Below are positions 1 to 12,364 of a stretch of DNA of 54,006 nucleotides, in pieces. The position numbers were made by a program, and so were the translations under genes. Numbering within the stretch: position 1 is the first letter of the stretch; each line of letters opens with the position of its first letter. The notes below the pieces were generated by a model. The model was not told the DNA's origin, made no database searches, and saw only the letters and a list, made by a program, of their open reading frames with translations. Source of the stretch: Burkholderiales bacterium (lineage in GTDB: Bacteria; Pseudomonadota; Gammaproteobacteria; Burkholderiales; Burkholderiaceae_C). The stretch spans positions 1 through 54,006 of the forward strand of contig JAJUGJ010000023.1 of NCBI GenBank assembly GCA_029268225.1. The letters run 5' to 3'.

Positions 1-250
1 CAACTCGAACTCGGTGGACTTCGAGTGGGATACCGGCACCGGTGTTTCGGCCACTCCCTCCAACCGTTCCGTTCGTTTACCGCCACGCGTTGTGCTGGCT
101 CCAACCTGCTTCTGCCGGCTAGCGGTGGTCTTGTCCCCGCACCGCGGCGTTTGACTCCCCCACCACATTGCCACTTGCTTGACTCGCAACGTTCTGGCCC
201 GAACCCCGCGAGTGCAGTCACCTTCTCACCCTCCCGAGGGCAAAGATCTC
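1..250. other. Leader region before rhlE, no gene recognised
   Basis: I see no convincing gene in the first 250 bases. A short open frame at 25-261 has no recognisable protein features and runs into the helicase start in another frame. The region is probably promoter and 5' leader of rhlE. A GAGGG stretch lies about ten bases before the helicase ATG at 251. Confidence 0.4.
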
Positions 251-1626
<1,376 letters not shown>

Positions 1627-1659
1627 TGCGATGGGGCGTGTTCAGCGCCCTCGCCCATG

Positions 1660-1688
1660 AAAAAACGGCCCCCTCGGGGGCCGATTTG
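1660..1688. terminator. Bidirectional terminator between rhlE and yaaA
   Basis: An inverted repeat, CGGCCCCC then GGGGGCCG at 1666-1683, sits between the convergent genes. It is preceded by a run of A (1660-1665) and followed by a T-rich stretch. The A run gives a good U tract for yaaA on the minus strand; the plus-strand tail is weaker. Confidence 0.7.
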
Positions 1689-1736
1689 CTTTTGGGTGGC
1701 CGAGCACCTCACGTCGACCCTGCCAGGGCGAGCGCT

Positions 1737-2513
1737 TTACGCCTCCAAGCGGCGGCGGAACACCAGGCGATCAGGCTCGGACACCGCTGCATCGTAGGCA
1801 TAGCCTTCCAGATCGAAACCCAGCAGGTCGGCCGGCTTCTTGGCGCGGTGCGTGATTGCGTAGCGGGCCATCAGGCCGCGGGCGCGCTTGGCATGGAAGC
1901 TGATGATCTTCCACTTGCCCGCCTTCCAGTCCTCGAACACGCATTCGACGACCCGGGCCTTGAGCGCCTTGCGCTTGACCGACTTGAAATACTCCTGCGA
2001 CGCCAAGTTGACGATCACGTTGTCACCTTGCTCTGCCAGTTGCTGGTTCAAGTACTCCGCCAGTGTGTCGCCCCACCAGGCGTACAGGTCCTTGCCGCGC
2101 GGGTTGGGCAATTTGGTTCCCATTTCCAGGCGATAAGGCTGCATCCAGTCCAGCGGGCGCAGGATGCCGTACAGCCCGCTGAGGATGCCTACATGGGTCT
2201 GAGCCCAATCCAGGTCGGCCTGTGAGAGGCTGCCCGCATCCAGACCTTCGTACACATCACCGTTGAAAGCCAGCACCGCCTGCTTGCTGTTGTCGGCACT
2301 GAAGGTGCGGCTCCATGCACCGTAGCGGGCCACATTCAGCGTGGCCAGCGCATCACTCAGATCCATCAAGGAAGCGATCTGGGCTGGCGTGTAGGGTTGC
2401 AGCACCTCGATCAAGGCCGCAGATTCGTCAATGAACTGCGGCAACGTGTGGCGATCGGTGGTGGCCGGGGTGTCGTAATCGAGGCTCTTGGCCGGGGACA
2501 GCAGGAACAGCAT
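1737..2513 (-). CDS. yaaA: Peroxide stress protein YaaA (UPF0246/DUF328)
   Basis: The 258-residue product matches the YaaA family along its whole length, starting [13 protein letters not shown], with the family-typical [20 protein letters not shown] block near the middle and a basic [13 protein letters not shown] segment towards the end. In E. coli YaaA lowers free intracellular iron during peroxide stress and binds DNA; the same role here is inferred from family. The gene is convergent with rhlE, sharing a terminator, and divergent from the carbonic anhydrase gene. Length is normal for the family and no defect is visible. Confidence 0.93.
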   Translation of the reverse strand: MLFLLSPAKSLDYDTPATTDRHTLPQFIDESAALIEVLQPYTPAQIASLMDLSDALATLNVARYGAWSRTFSADNSKQAVLAFNGDVYEGLDAGSLSQADLDWAQTHVGILSGLYGILRPLDWMQPYRLEMGTKLPNPRGKDLYAWWGDTLAEYLNQQLAEQGDNVIVNLASQEYFKSVKRKALKARVVECVFEDWKAGKWKIISFHAKRARGLMARYAITHRAKKPADLLGFDLEGYAYDAAVSEPDRLVFRRRLEA

Positions 2514-2706
2514 CTTGGCAACAATGGGTCAAAAAGTGGCACAACCGTGGTCACTATGACATAAACGCCTTCGTCACGTTGTCGCCTGCCCTGCTTGCGG
2601 CATGGCCGCGTACTGGCAAAGGCAGTGAACCGCACAAAAGACGTCAGCCCACATAAAATCGGGACTTCTCCACTGCCGACAGGCGGGCCTTGGGCTCGTG
2701 ATCAAG

Positions 2707-3243
2707 ATGGCCATTTATCGCATCAAGGACAAGGCACCCCAGATTCATCCCAGTGCCTATGTTGCCGAATCGGCAGACGTGATCGGTGAGGTGTTCCTGG
2801 CCGAGGGCAGCAGTGTGTGGTCGCACGTGACCTTGCGCGGTGACAACGAGCCCATCGTGGTCGGCACGAACTCCAACGTGCAAGAGTCGTCTGTGCTGCA
2901 CACCGATTTCGGTTTTCCGCTCAGCATTGGTGCCAATGTCACCGTCGGCCATCAGGCCATGCTGCACGGCTGCACCATTGGCGATGGTTCGCTGATCGGC
3001 ATCCAGGCTGTCGTGCTCAACGGCGCCGTCATTGGCAAGAACTGCCTGGTGGCGGCCGGTGCGCTGGTGACCGAAGGCAAGGTGTTTGAAGACGGCATGC
3101 TGATCATGGGCTCGCCCGCCAAGGCCGTTCGCCCCCTGAGCGAGGCTGACATCACGCGCATGCAGATGGGCACGGCCTTGTATGTGACCAAATCGGCCCA
3201 ATATCGAACCGACATGGTGCGAATCGACGCGCCGAAAGAATGA
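2707..3243 (+). CDS. Gamma-class carbonic anhydrase family protein (YrdA-like)
   Basis: A 178-residue left-handed beta-helix protein built of hexapeptide repeats (IG/VG turns through residues 20-110). Candidate metal ligands His65, His82 and His87 and the Arg44/Asp46 pair of gamma carbonic anhydrases are present, so zinc or iron binding and CO2 hydration are plausible, although many YrdA-like proteins show little activity. I chose ATG 2707 because MAIYRIKDKAP matches the usual N-terminus; a GTG at 2698 is in frame. hslO follows six bases later, suggesting cotranscription. The related acyltransferase fold is the main alternative. Confidence 0.85.
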   Translation: MAIYRIKDKAPQIHPSAYVAESADVIGEVFLAEGSSVWSHVTLRGDNEPIVVGTNSNVQESSVLHTDFGFPLSIGANVTVGHQAMLHGCTIGDGSLIGIQAVVLNGAVIGKNCLVAAGALVTEGKVFEDGMLIMGSPAKAVRPLSEADITRMQMGTALYVTKSAQYRTDMVRIDAPKE

Positions 3244-3249
3244 GTTTTC

Positions 3250-4233
3250 ATGAGTGAATTGCACAAGTTTCTGTTCGAAGGCCTGCCGGTGCGCGGCATG
3301 CTGGTGCGCCTGACCGACGGTTGGCAGGAAGTGCTGCGTCGGCGCGAATCGGCGGGGTCTTTCGAAGCGCCGCTGCGTCGCCTCTTGGGCGAAATGAGCG
3401 CAGCGGGCGTGCTGCTGCAATCCAACATCAAGTTCAACGGCGCGGTCGTGCTGCAGGTGTTCGGCGAAGGCCCGGTCAAGTTGGCTGTCACCGAGGTGCA
3501 GCCTGATTTGGCTTTCAGAACCACGGCCAAGCTGGTGGGTGACCTTCCTGCAACCGACACCGGACGCCTGCCCCTGGAGGTCATGGTGAATGTGAACGGC
3601 CGTGGGCGCTGCGCCATCACACTCGACCCGAAAGATCGCCTGCCAGGACAGAGTCCGTACCAGGGTGTGGTCCCGCTCAATGACGAGCGCAACCATCCTT
3701 TGCACGACCTCAGTGAGGTGCTGGAGCATTACATGCGTCAGTCTGAGCAACTGGACTCCAAGCTGGTGCTGGCGGCCAACGACGAGGTGGCGGCCGGATT
3801 GCTCATCCAGCGGCTACCTGTGGAAGGTGAGGCCAACCTCGCGCAGGGGGCTCGCAGCGCTGAGGACCTGGAGTTGGACGATGCCTTCACGCGCATTGCA
3901 CACTTGGCGTCCACGCTGAAGCAGGAAGAATTGCTCACGCTCGATGCAGACACCATTCTTCGCAGGCTGTTCTGGGAAGAAGACGTGCGCCGTTTCGAAC
4001 CTCAGCAAGGCGCCAGTGGGCCTCGGTTTGCGTGCACCTGCTCTCGCGAGCGAGTGGCCGGCATGCTGCGCAGCCTGGGGCAGGAAGAGGTCGAGTCCAT
4101 CATTGCCGAACAGGGCCAAGTTGAAATTGGGTGTGACTTCTGTGGCGAGCATTACCACTTTGACCCGATCGACGCTGGAGAGTTGTTCACCGACGCCGCT
4201 GACACCCCACCGGGTTCGACGCGGCTGCAGTGA
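3250..4233 (+). CDS. hslO: Redox-regulated chaperone Hsp33
   Basis: Cytoplasmic holdase chaperone that is switched on by disulfide formation and zinc release under oxidative stress. The 327-residue product has the N-terminal Hsp33 fold (MSELHKFLFEGLPVRG at the start) and the C-terminal redox switch with CTC (Cys262, Cys264) and CDFC (Cys295, Cys298), all four zinc-binding cysteines intact. It lies six bases after the gamma carbonic anhydrase gene, so the two are likely one operon. Only four bases separate its stop from the stop of convergent truC. Confidence 0.96.
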   Translation: MSELHKFLFEGLPVRGMLVRLTDGWQEVLRRRESAGSFEAPLRRLLGEMSAAGVLLQSNIKFNGAVVLQVFGEGPVKLAVTEVQPDLAFRTTAKLVGDLPATDTGRLPLEVMVNVNGRGRCAITLDPKDRLPGQSPYQGVVPLNDERNHPLHDLSEVLEHYMRQSEQLDSKLVLAANDEVAAGLLIQRLPVEGEANLAQGARSAEDLELDDAFTRIAHLASTLKQEELLTLDADTILRRLFWEEDVRRFEPQQGASGPRFACTCSRERVAGMLRSLGQEEVESIIAEQGQVEIGCDFCGEHYHFDPIDAGELFTDAADTPPGSTRLQ

Positions 4234-4237
4234 TCGT

Positions 4238-5026
4238 TCAGGGAGGGCCGATGATCGTGGCCTCATCCCATTGCCAAGGCCAGCCGTTCAGCAACTGGCA
4301 CCAGTCGGCATTCAGCCTGAGGTCCTGACAATCAGAGACCAGATGCAGCCATTCACCCGTGACGGGGTGAGGCAGGCTCAACTGCTGTGCGTGTAGCCAC
4401 AGCCGCTGTTGTTGCAGTTGTGTCGCCCACCATCGGTTGTGCGCGCCTTTGCCGTGCGTCGCATCACCGATGATGGGATGTGCCAAATGCTTGAGGTGAC
4501 GCCGAATCTGATGGCGACGGCCCGTTTCCGGGTGGGCCTTGACCAACGCGACACGGGTGCTGGGGTAGCGATCCACTGGCACGTCGATTTGCATCACAGC
4601 CAGACGCTGAAAGCATGTCACGGCTTGCTGGGGCTCGGTGTCCTGCGGTGCGTCATCTGGTTTCAGGGCGTGGTCGACTCTCACATGTGCCGGAGGCCAA
4701 CCACGAACCATCGCCACGTAGCTCTTGCGCGGCAGACGTGTCTCGAACATGGCTGTCACGGCACGTGCAGCCTCGGGATCCAGGGCCATCAACAGCACGC
4801 CCGAGGTCCCTTTGTCCAGACGATGAACGGGATACACATGCTGGCCCAGTTGGTCGCGCAAGGTTTGCATGACAAAGCGGGTTTCATGAGCGTCCAGCCA
4901 AGTACGGTGGACCAGCCAACCAGCTGGCTTGTGCACCGCCACCAAGCGATCATCGCGCCATAGGATGTGCAGCGGCCCGTTCGTCACGGTATGGGGTGTG
5001 TCAAGGTCTGCCATCGCCCAGGCCAT
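4238..5026 (-). CDS. truC: tRNA pseudouridine(65) synthase TruC-like
   Basis: RluA-family pseudouridine synthase, most like TruC, which modifies U65 of tRNA. The catalytic aspartate lies in HRLDKGTSG and the C-terminal RHQIRRHLKHLAHPIIGD motif is typical. I chose ATG 5026 (a GGTGAG sequence about ten bases upstream), giving 262 residues; ATG 5014 four codons later is also possible, and the open frame extends to 5113. The start overlaps the end of the upstream NadR-like gene, so the pair is likely cotranscribed and coupled. Other RluA-type enzymes remain possible, but short length without an S4 domain favours TruC. Confidence 0.85.
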   Translation of the reverse strand: MAWAMADLDTPHTVTNGPLHILWRDDRLVAVHKPAGWLVHRTWLDAHETRFVMQTLRDQLGQHVYPVHRLDKGTSGVLLMALDPEAARAVTAMFETRLPRKSYVAMVRGWPPAHVRVDHALKPDDAPQDTEPQQAVTCFQRLAVMQIDVPVDRYPSTRVALVKAHPETGRRHQIRRHLKHLAHPIIGDATHGKGAHNRWWATQLQQQRLWLHAQQLSLPHPVTGEWLHLVSDCQDLRLNADWCQLLNGWPWQWDEATIIGPP

Positions 5027-5642
5027 GCTGCTCGCACTCACCGTCGTCGCAGTTGTCGCAATACCAGCGCCAACGGGGACTGCTGGCGGCGCGCAACTGG
5101 CGTTGAGGTGCATCCATCAGGTGCTCAATGGCTGAAAGCGCATGCTGTACTCGCGCGACTCCCCGCCCTGCCACCACGTTGTAGGGAAACTGATGTTGCT
5201 GCAAGGCCTGTCGGATCAGCTGATCAACCGGCTCCTGAGCATGTGGGCCGTCACGGATGGTGCCGTCGGCGGTCCATCCCAGGTCCAGCGACGTCAGCAA
5301 GGTCAGGTCAGCCAGAGCATGATCGCGTAGCGCAACCTCATACAGGCTGCGGTCGTTGAAGACGTAGTCGCTGTAAATGGCCGTGATCAACGCCGTGGTG
5401 TCGGCCAATACCACGCTGTGGCGTTGGGCCGCGTCGTGGATGCGGCGTGACTGTTCCGCGGCGATGCCTGCCTGCTCGTGCTGCAGCGGCGTGCGCCCGT
5501 GCTGAATGCAAAAGTCACGCAGGGCTTCTGGAACCATCACGGCGTCGATGCCGCGACCAGTGAGGACCCGCGTGACTTCTCGCGCCACCGTTGTCTTGCC
5601 GGTGCTTTCCGCACCAACCAGGGCGATCACATGGGAGCTCAT
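5001..5642 (-). CDS. NadR-like AAA-type ATPase, probable nicotinamide riboside kinase
   Basis: A 213-residue P-loop protein similar to the C-terminal kinase domain of NadR. Walker A is GAESTGKTT at residues 10-18. The start is the ATG at 5642, whose bases overlap the pnuC stop as ATGA, so it is translated straight after PnuC. Known NadR kinase domains phosphorylate nicotinamide riboside to NMN, trapping what PnuC imports; that function is inferred from homology plus context. The DNA-binding and NMN adenylyltransferase parts of full NadR are absent. The C-terminus carries an unusual Cys-rich tail, CDNCDDGECEQH, that might bind metal. Confidence 0.8.
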   Translation of the reverse strand: MSSHVIALVGAESTGKTTVAREVTRVLTGRGIDAVMVPEALRDFCIQHGRTPLQHEQAGIAAEQSRRIHDAAQRHSVVLADTTALITAIYSDYVFNDRSLYEVALRDHALADLTLLTSLDLGWTADGTIRDGPHAQEPVDQLIRQALQQHQFPYNVVAGRGVARVQHALSAIEHLMDAPQRQLRAASSPRWRWYCDNCDDGECEQHGLGDGRP

Positions 5643-6298
5643 GCGCGGGCCTTGCCATGGGCCGCCAGGCTCAGCCACTGCCGCCATCCCAATAACGACA
5701 AGGCGGCAAAGATGCCATACAAGATGACCGTGAGCCAAAGCTCCTTGTACGCAAACAATGCCATGCTGACCAGGTTGACGGCAAGCCAGCAGGGCCAGTT
5801 CTCCACCCATTTGCGGCCGAGTAACCACTGACCAATCAGACTGCCGGCCGTTGGCAAGGCATCTCCGTAAGGTACCGTCGAGTCGGTGATGTGATCAAGC
5901 AGCCAACCCAGCAATGGCCACAAGATCAGCAGTGCCAGCAAACCTGCCCAGCGTCCACGCATGGAGAGCGATCGAACCTTCAGTGTTTGGTTCTGGGCGT
6001 CGACGCCTCGCAACCACTGCCACCAGCCCCAAAAAGCCATGGCCACAAACACACCTTGGAGGCCTGCCTCGCCATACAAGCCGTAATGCGCAAACAAGAT
6101 ACCGTACAACACGGAACTACCGATGGCCAACGGCCAGCCCAGTGGGTTCACGCGCAAGTTGCAAGCGACCATCCACAGAGACATGACAAAAGCGACGGCT
6201 TCCAGGTAGCTGACCGGGACGCCCCAGGCAGTCCACCAAGGCTGCAGCAAGGGCTGCGCCCAGGCAATCCACCCGCTCAAAATGTCGGAGGTCAGCAT
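5639..6298 (-). CDS. pnuC: Nicotinamide riboside transporter PnuC
   Basis: A 219-residue inner-membrane protein with about seven hydrophobic segments and the Trp/Gly-rich motifs of PnuC (AMAFWGWWQWLRG; LFAYKELWLTVILYGIFA near the end). PnuC carriers import nicotinamide riboside for NAD salvage by facilitated diffusion coupled to intracellular phosphorylation. The gene starts inside the ftsB stop (ATGA at 6295-6298 region) and ends inside the start of the NadR-like kinase, so ftsB, pnuC and kinase form one coupled unit. Other PnuX vitamin transporters (PnuT, PnuX) share the fold; the kinase partner argues for nicotinamide riboside. Confidence 0.9.
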   Translation of the reverse strand: MLTSDILSGWIAWAQPLLQPWWTAWGVPVSYLEAVAFVMSLWMVACNLRVNPLGWPLAIGSSVLYGILFAHYGLYGEAGLQGVFVAMAFWGWWQWLRGVDAQNQTLKVRSLSMRGRWAGLLALLILWPLLGWLLDHITDSTVPYGDALPTAGSLIGQWLLGRKWVENWPCWLAVNLVSMALFAYKELWLTVILYGIFAALSLLGWRQWLSLAAHGKARA

Positions 6299-6609
6299 CA
6301 GGGTTTGGAGGCTGCCGGGACTGGCGACACTTGCGGCAACTGGCTGGTCATCTGGACGTAGATCTCGTCAGGCTTGACCATACCCAATTCGGTGCGGGCC
6401 TTTTCTTCCACCATTTCCAGACCCTCTTGCAAATCACGCACTTCGGCGGCAAGTTGCTGATTACGGGTCTGTGCCACCGCGTTGGCCTTTTGCTGTGCTT
6501 CGAGCTCCGTGCGCAGGGTCATGACACGCGGCACCCCACCCTTGCCGAACCAAAGTTCGGCATGCACCACGGCAAGCAAAGCCAAGAGGATCAGGGTTGC
6601 GACACGCAT
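6298..6609 (-). CDS. ftsB: Cell division protein FtsB
   Basis: A 103-residue single-pass inner-membrane protein. The N-terminus MRVATLILLALLAVVHA is the membrane segment, followed by WFGKGGVPRV and a coiled coil (about residues 30-70), as in FtsB of the FtsQLB divisome complex. I chose ATG 6609; upstream ATGs at 6636 and 6624 are in frame but precede the usual N-terminus. It lies downstream of eno, the standard position in beta- and gammaproteobacteria, with a hairpin between them, and its stop overlaps the pnuC start. Confidence 0.92.
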   Translation of the reverse strand: MRVATLILLALLAVVHAELWFGKGGVPRVMTLRTELEAQQKANAVAQTRNQQLAAEVRDLQEGLEMVEEKARTELGMVKPDEIYVQMTSQLPQVSPVPAASKP

Positions 6610-6637
6610 GTTCACATTATCCATGCAGCTGAGCATG

Positions 6638-6662
6638 AAAAACGGGGCCCGAGGGCCCCGTT
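6638..6662 (-). terminator. Rho-independent terminator after eno
   Basis: A perfect ten-base inverted repeat, AACGGGGCCC and GGGCCCCGTT (6641-6662), has an A run at 6638-6642 that becomes a U tract on the minus strand. It stands between eno and ftsB, so some readthrough or a separate promoter must supply ftsB. Confidence 0.75.
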
Positions 6663-6710
6663 GGTGAGTGCTGTACCTCTGCTGGGAGGCTCAGGCGGCG
6701 CGAACCAAGA

Positions 6711-8063
<1,353 letters not shown>

Positions 8064-8071
8064 TTATGGGG

Positions 8072-8926
8072 TCAGTTGAAGTTGGCTTCCAGGAAGCCGT
8101 TCTTCTTGGTGACGCGGTCCAGCTCGACCAGGGTCGAGAGCAGCGCCTTCATGTGCTTGAGCGGGACGGCGTTGGGGCCGTCAGACATCGCGCAGGCTGG
8201 ATCGGGGTGCGTTTCCATGAACAGGCCCGCCACGCCGACGGCCACGCCGGCACGTGCCAGCACCGGCACGAACTCACGCTGACCGCCCGAAGAGGTGCCC
8301 TGCCCGCCCGGCAATTGCACCGAGTGGGTCACGTCGAACACCACGGGGGCGTTGGTCTCGCGCATGATGGCCAGCGAGCGCATGTCGGACACCAGATTGT
8401 TGTAGCCGAAGCTGGCGCCACGCTCGCAGGCCATGAAGTTGTCGTCGTTCAGACCGGCCGCACGCGCAGCGGCACGGGCCTTGTCGATGACGTTCTTCAT
8501 GTCGCCCGGGGCCAGGAACTGGCCCTTCTTGATGTTCACCGGCTTGCCGCACTGAGCGACTGCATGGATGAAATCGGTCTGGCGGCACAGGAAGGCCGGG
8601 GTCTGCAGCACATCGACCACGGCGGCCACGGCCGGGATCTCGGCTTCGCTGTGCACGTCGGTCAGGATCGGCACATTCAGCTCGCGCTTGACCTTGGCCA
8701 AGATCTCCAGGCCCTTCTCCATGCCCGGTCCACGGAAAGACGTGCCGCTGGAGCGGTTGGCCTTGTCGTAGCTCGACTTGAAGATGAACGGGATGCCCAA
8801 CTCGGAGGTGATTTCCTTGAGTGTGCCGGCAGTGTCCATCTGCAATTGCTCGGACTCGACCACGCAGGGGCCGGCAATCAGGAAGAAGGGGTGGTTCAGG
8901 CCAACGTCAAAGCCGCAGAGTTTCAT
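8072..8926 (-). CDS. kdsA: 3-deoxy-8-phosphooctulonate synthase KdsA
   Basis: Cytoplasmic enzyme condensing phosphoenolpyruvate with arabinose 5-phosphate to Kdo-8-phosphate for lipopolysaccharide inner core. The 284-residue product has [10 protein letters not shown] near the N-terminus, the phosphate-binding [11 protein letters not shown] block, [12 protein letters not shown], and the C-terminal [17 protein letters not shown] motif. Length is normal. It lies 29 bases after pyrG, so pyrG and kdsA are probably cotranscribed. Its presence confirms a Gram-negative outer membrane with LPS. Confidence 0.98.
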   Translation of the reverse strand: MKLCGFDVGLNHPFFLIAGPCVVESEQLQMDTAGTLKEITSELGIPFIFKSSYDKANRSSGTSFRGPGMEKGLEILAKVKRELNVPILTDVHSEAEIPAVAAVVDVLQTPAFLCRQTDFIHAVAQCGKPVNIKKGQFLAPGDMKNVIDKARAAARAAGLNDDNFMACERGASFGYNNLVSDMRSLAIMRETNAPVVFDVTHSVQLPGGQGTSSGGQREFVPVLARAGVAVGVAGLFMETHPDPACAMSDGPNAVPLKHMKALLSTLVELDRVTKKNGFLEANFN

Positions 8927-8955
8927 GGTCGTATTCCTTCAGCAGTGCGGGCCGA

Positions 8956-10667
<1,712 letters not shown>

Positions 10668-10788
10668 GGTGCATTGGCCCGTCGTCCGACGTGGATTGGT
10701 GCACGGAATCTGTCCGCGTGGGGCACATGCGTCGGCGCATAATCCGCGCCAGATCGCGGAGCCCTCCTGGCTCCAGTCAGGAGAGTCC

Positions 10789-11517
10789 GTGTTGTCGTTC
10801 TTGCGAATGTTGTTGTTGGCCGTGCACTTTGTCATCGCCAGTGTCATCGGTTTGGTGATTGGGCTGTGTCGTCCTTTCAACCCAGATAACAGCAGGCTGT
10901 GCGCCAGGGTGTATGCGGTCCCCGCCATGTGGATTCTGGGGCTGCGGGTCAAGCTGGAAGATGACACCGTTCGCGATCACGTCCGCTCGGCCGTGATCGT
11001 GGCCAATCACATTTCCAACTACGACCTGATGGTGTTTGGCTTGACCGTGCCTCGCCGCACCGTCAGCCTGGGCAAGAAAAGCCTGAAATGGATCCCGCTG
11101 TTTGGCCAGCTTTATTGGTTGGCTGGCAACGTGCTGGTCGACCGCGGCAACGCCGTCCAGGCCAAGAAAGCCATGCTCACCACCACCGACACCTTGCAAC
11201 ACAAGGACATGTCGCTGTGGGTGTTTGCCGAAGGCACTCGGGGGCATGGCAAGGGCCTGCAGCCTTTCAAGAAAGGTGCTTTCCTGATGGCCATCAACGC
11301 CGGCGTGCCCATCATCCCGATTTGCAGCAACAACTATGTGCGTGGGATGAAACTGAATCGCTGGCACAGCGGCAACATCATCATCCGCTCCTTGTCACCG
11401 ATCCCAACGACAGGCCTGAGCGTCGATGATGTTCCGAAGCTTCTGGCCGACTGCCACGCCCGCATGGCAGCCTGTATCGATGAGTTAGACCGAGAGGCCG
11501 GCACCACGAAACGCTGA
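10789..11517 (+). CDS. plsC: 1-acyl-sn-glycerol-3-phosphate acyltransferase (PlsC family)
   Basis: Membrane-associated acyltransferase making phosphatidic acid from lysophosphatidate. The 242-residue product has an N-terminal membrane segment (about residues 6-26), the catalytic NHISNYD (His74, Asp79) and the phosphate-binding EGTR (148-151), followed by GVPIIPI. The GTG at 10789 is chosen because AGGAG lies five bases upstream; ATG 10807 is an alternative, and the open frame extends further back without a ribosome site. The gene is divergent from pyrG and convergent with the Anbu protease gene, 19 bases away. Confidence 0.9.
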   Translation: MLSFLRMLLLAVHFVIASVIGLVIGLCRPFNPDNSRLCARVYAVPAMWILGLRVKLEDDTVRDHVRSAVIVANHISNYDLMVFGLTVPRRTVSLGKKSLKWIPLFGQLYWLAGNVLVDRGNAVQAKKAMLTTTDTLQHKDMSLWVFAEGTRGHGKGLQPFKKGAFLMAINAGVPIIPICSNNYVRGMKLNRWHSGNIIIRSLSPIPTTGLSVDDVPKLLADCHARMAACIDELDREAGTTKR

Positions 11518-11536
11518 GCGTCAGTGGCTCACGTCG

Positions 11537-12364
11537 TCAGCCGTTGGGGCCGGCAATCTTGTTGAGCGGATTCATCGCCTGAGATTGCTGCGCCACAGCT
11601 GGTGTCTGTACGCCGTTGGCGTCTTTGTCCCAGGTCGGGTCAGGGATGGAGTCGAACACATCGCGCAGACGTTGCCCCCAGCTGGAGCGGATCATGCGGA
11701 AGTAGGCGTTGGACTCGTCGATGTTGATGACCTGGTTGGCCTGAAGGGAGTTGGCCTCGTAGACCATCAGGTCCAGCGGCAGTCCCACCGACAAGTTGGA
11801 CTTCAGTGTGGAGTCCATGGAGATCAGCGCGCATTTGGCCGCTTCCTGCAGGGGCGTATCGGGGGTGACGACACGGTCGATCACCGGCTTGCCGTACTTG
11901 GATTCACCGATCTGGAAGTAGCAGACGCCATCGATGCCGGCCTCGACGAAGTTGCCGGCCGCGTAGACGTTGAACAGGCGCATGGTCTCGCCATGGATCT
12001 GTCCGCCGATGATCAGGTTGCAGTTGAAGTCGATGCCGTGCTTTTTGAGTGCGTCGGCATCGCGTGCGTACACCTTGCGCACGGCGCTGCCGACGATGCG
12101 CGCGACATCGAACATGCTTTTGGCGTTCCAGATGGTGATCGCCTCACCCTGTGGGCCTTCGATCGTTTCGCTGCCCAGCACCTGTTTCACCGCCTGGGTG
12201 ATGGCCAGGTTGCCGGCAGAGAGCAGCACGAGCACGCGGTCGCCCTCGCGCTCGTAAATGGTCATTTTGCGAAAGGTGCTGATCTGGTCGAGCCCCGCAT
12301 TGGTGCGCGAATCGGACAGGAAGACAAGGCCGGCATTGAGCCGCATGGCCACGCAGTAGGTCAT
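11537..12364 (-). CDS. Anbu, proteasome-type protease
   Basis: A 275-residue N-terminal nucleophile hydrolase of the Anbu (ancestral beta-subunit, BPH) family, relative of HslV and the 20S proteasome. Thr2 after the initiator Met is the expected nucleophile ([20 protein letters not shown]), with the conserved DSRTNAG block and a lysine near residue 33. Anbu proteins assemble into open helical rings; substrates are not well known. The usual neighbours in many Anbu operons (ATP-grasp, alpha-E and transglutaminase genes) are not beside it. Instead its ATG overlaps the mutS stop as ATGA, so it is translationally coupled to mismatch repair. Confidence 0.88.
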   Translation of the reverse strand: MTYCVAMRLNAGLVFLSDSRTNAGLDQISTFRKMTIYEREGDRVLVLLSAGNLAITQAVKQVLGSETIEGPQGEAITIWNAKSMFDVARIVGSAVRKVYARDADALKKHGIDFNCNLIIGGQIHGETMRLFNVYAAGNFVEAGIDGVCYFQIGESKYGKPVIDRVVTPDTPLQEAAKCALISMDSTLKSNLSVGLPLDLMVYEANSLQANQVINIDESNAYFRMIRSSWGQRLRDVFDSIPDPTWDKDANGVQTPAVAQQSQAMNPLNKIAGPNG

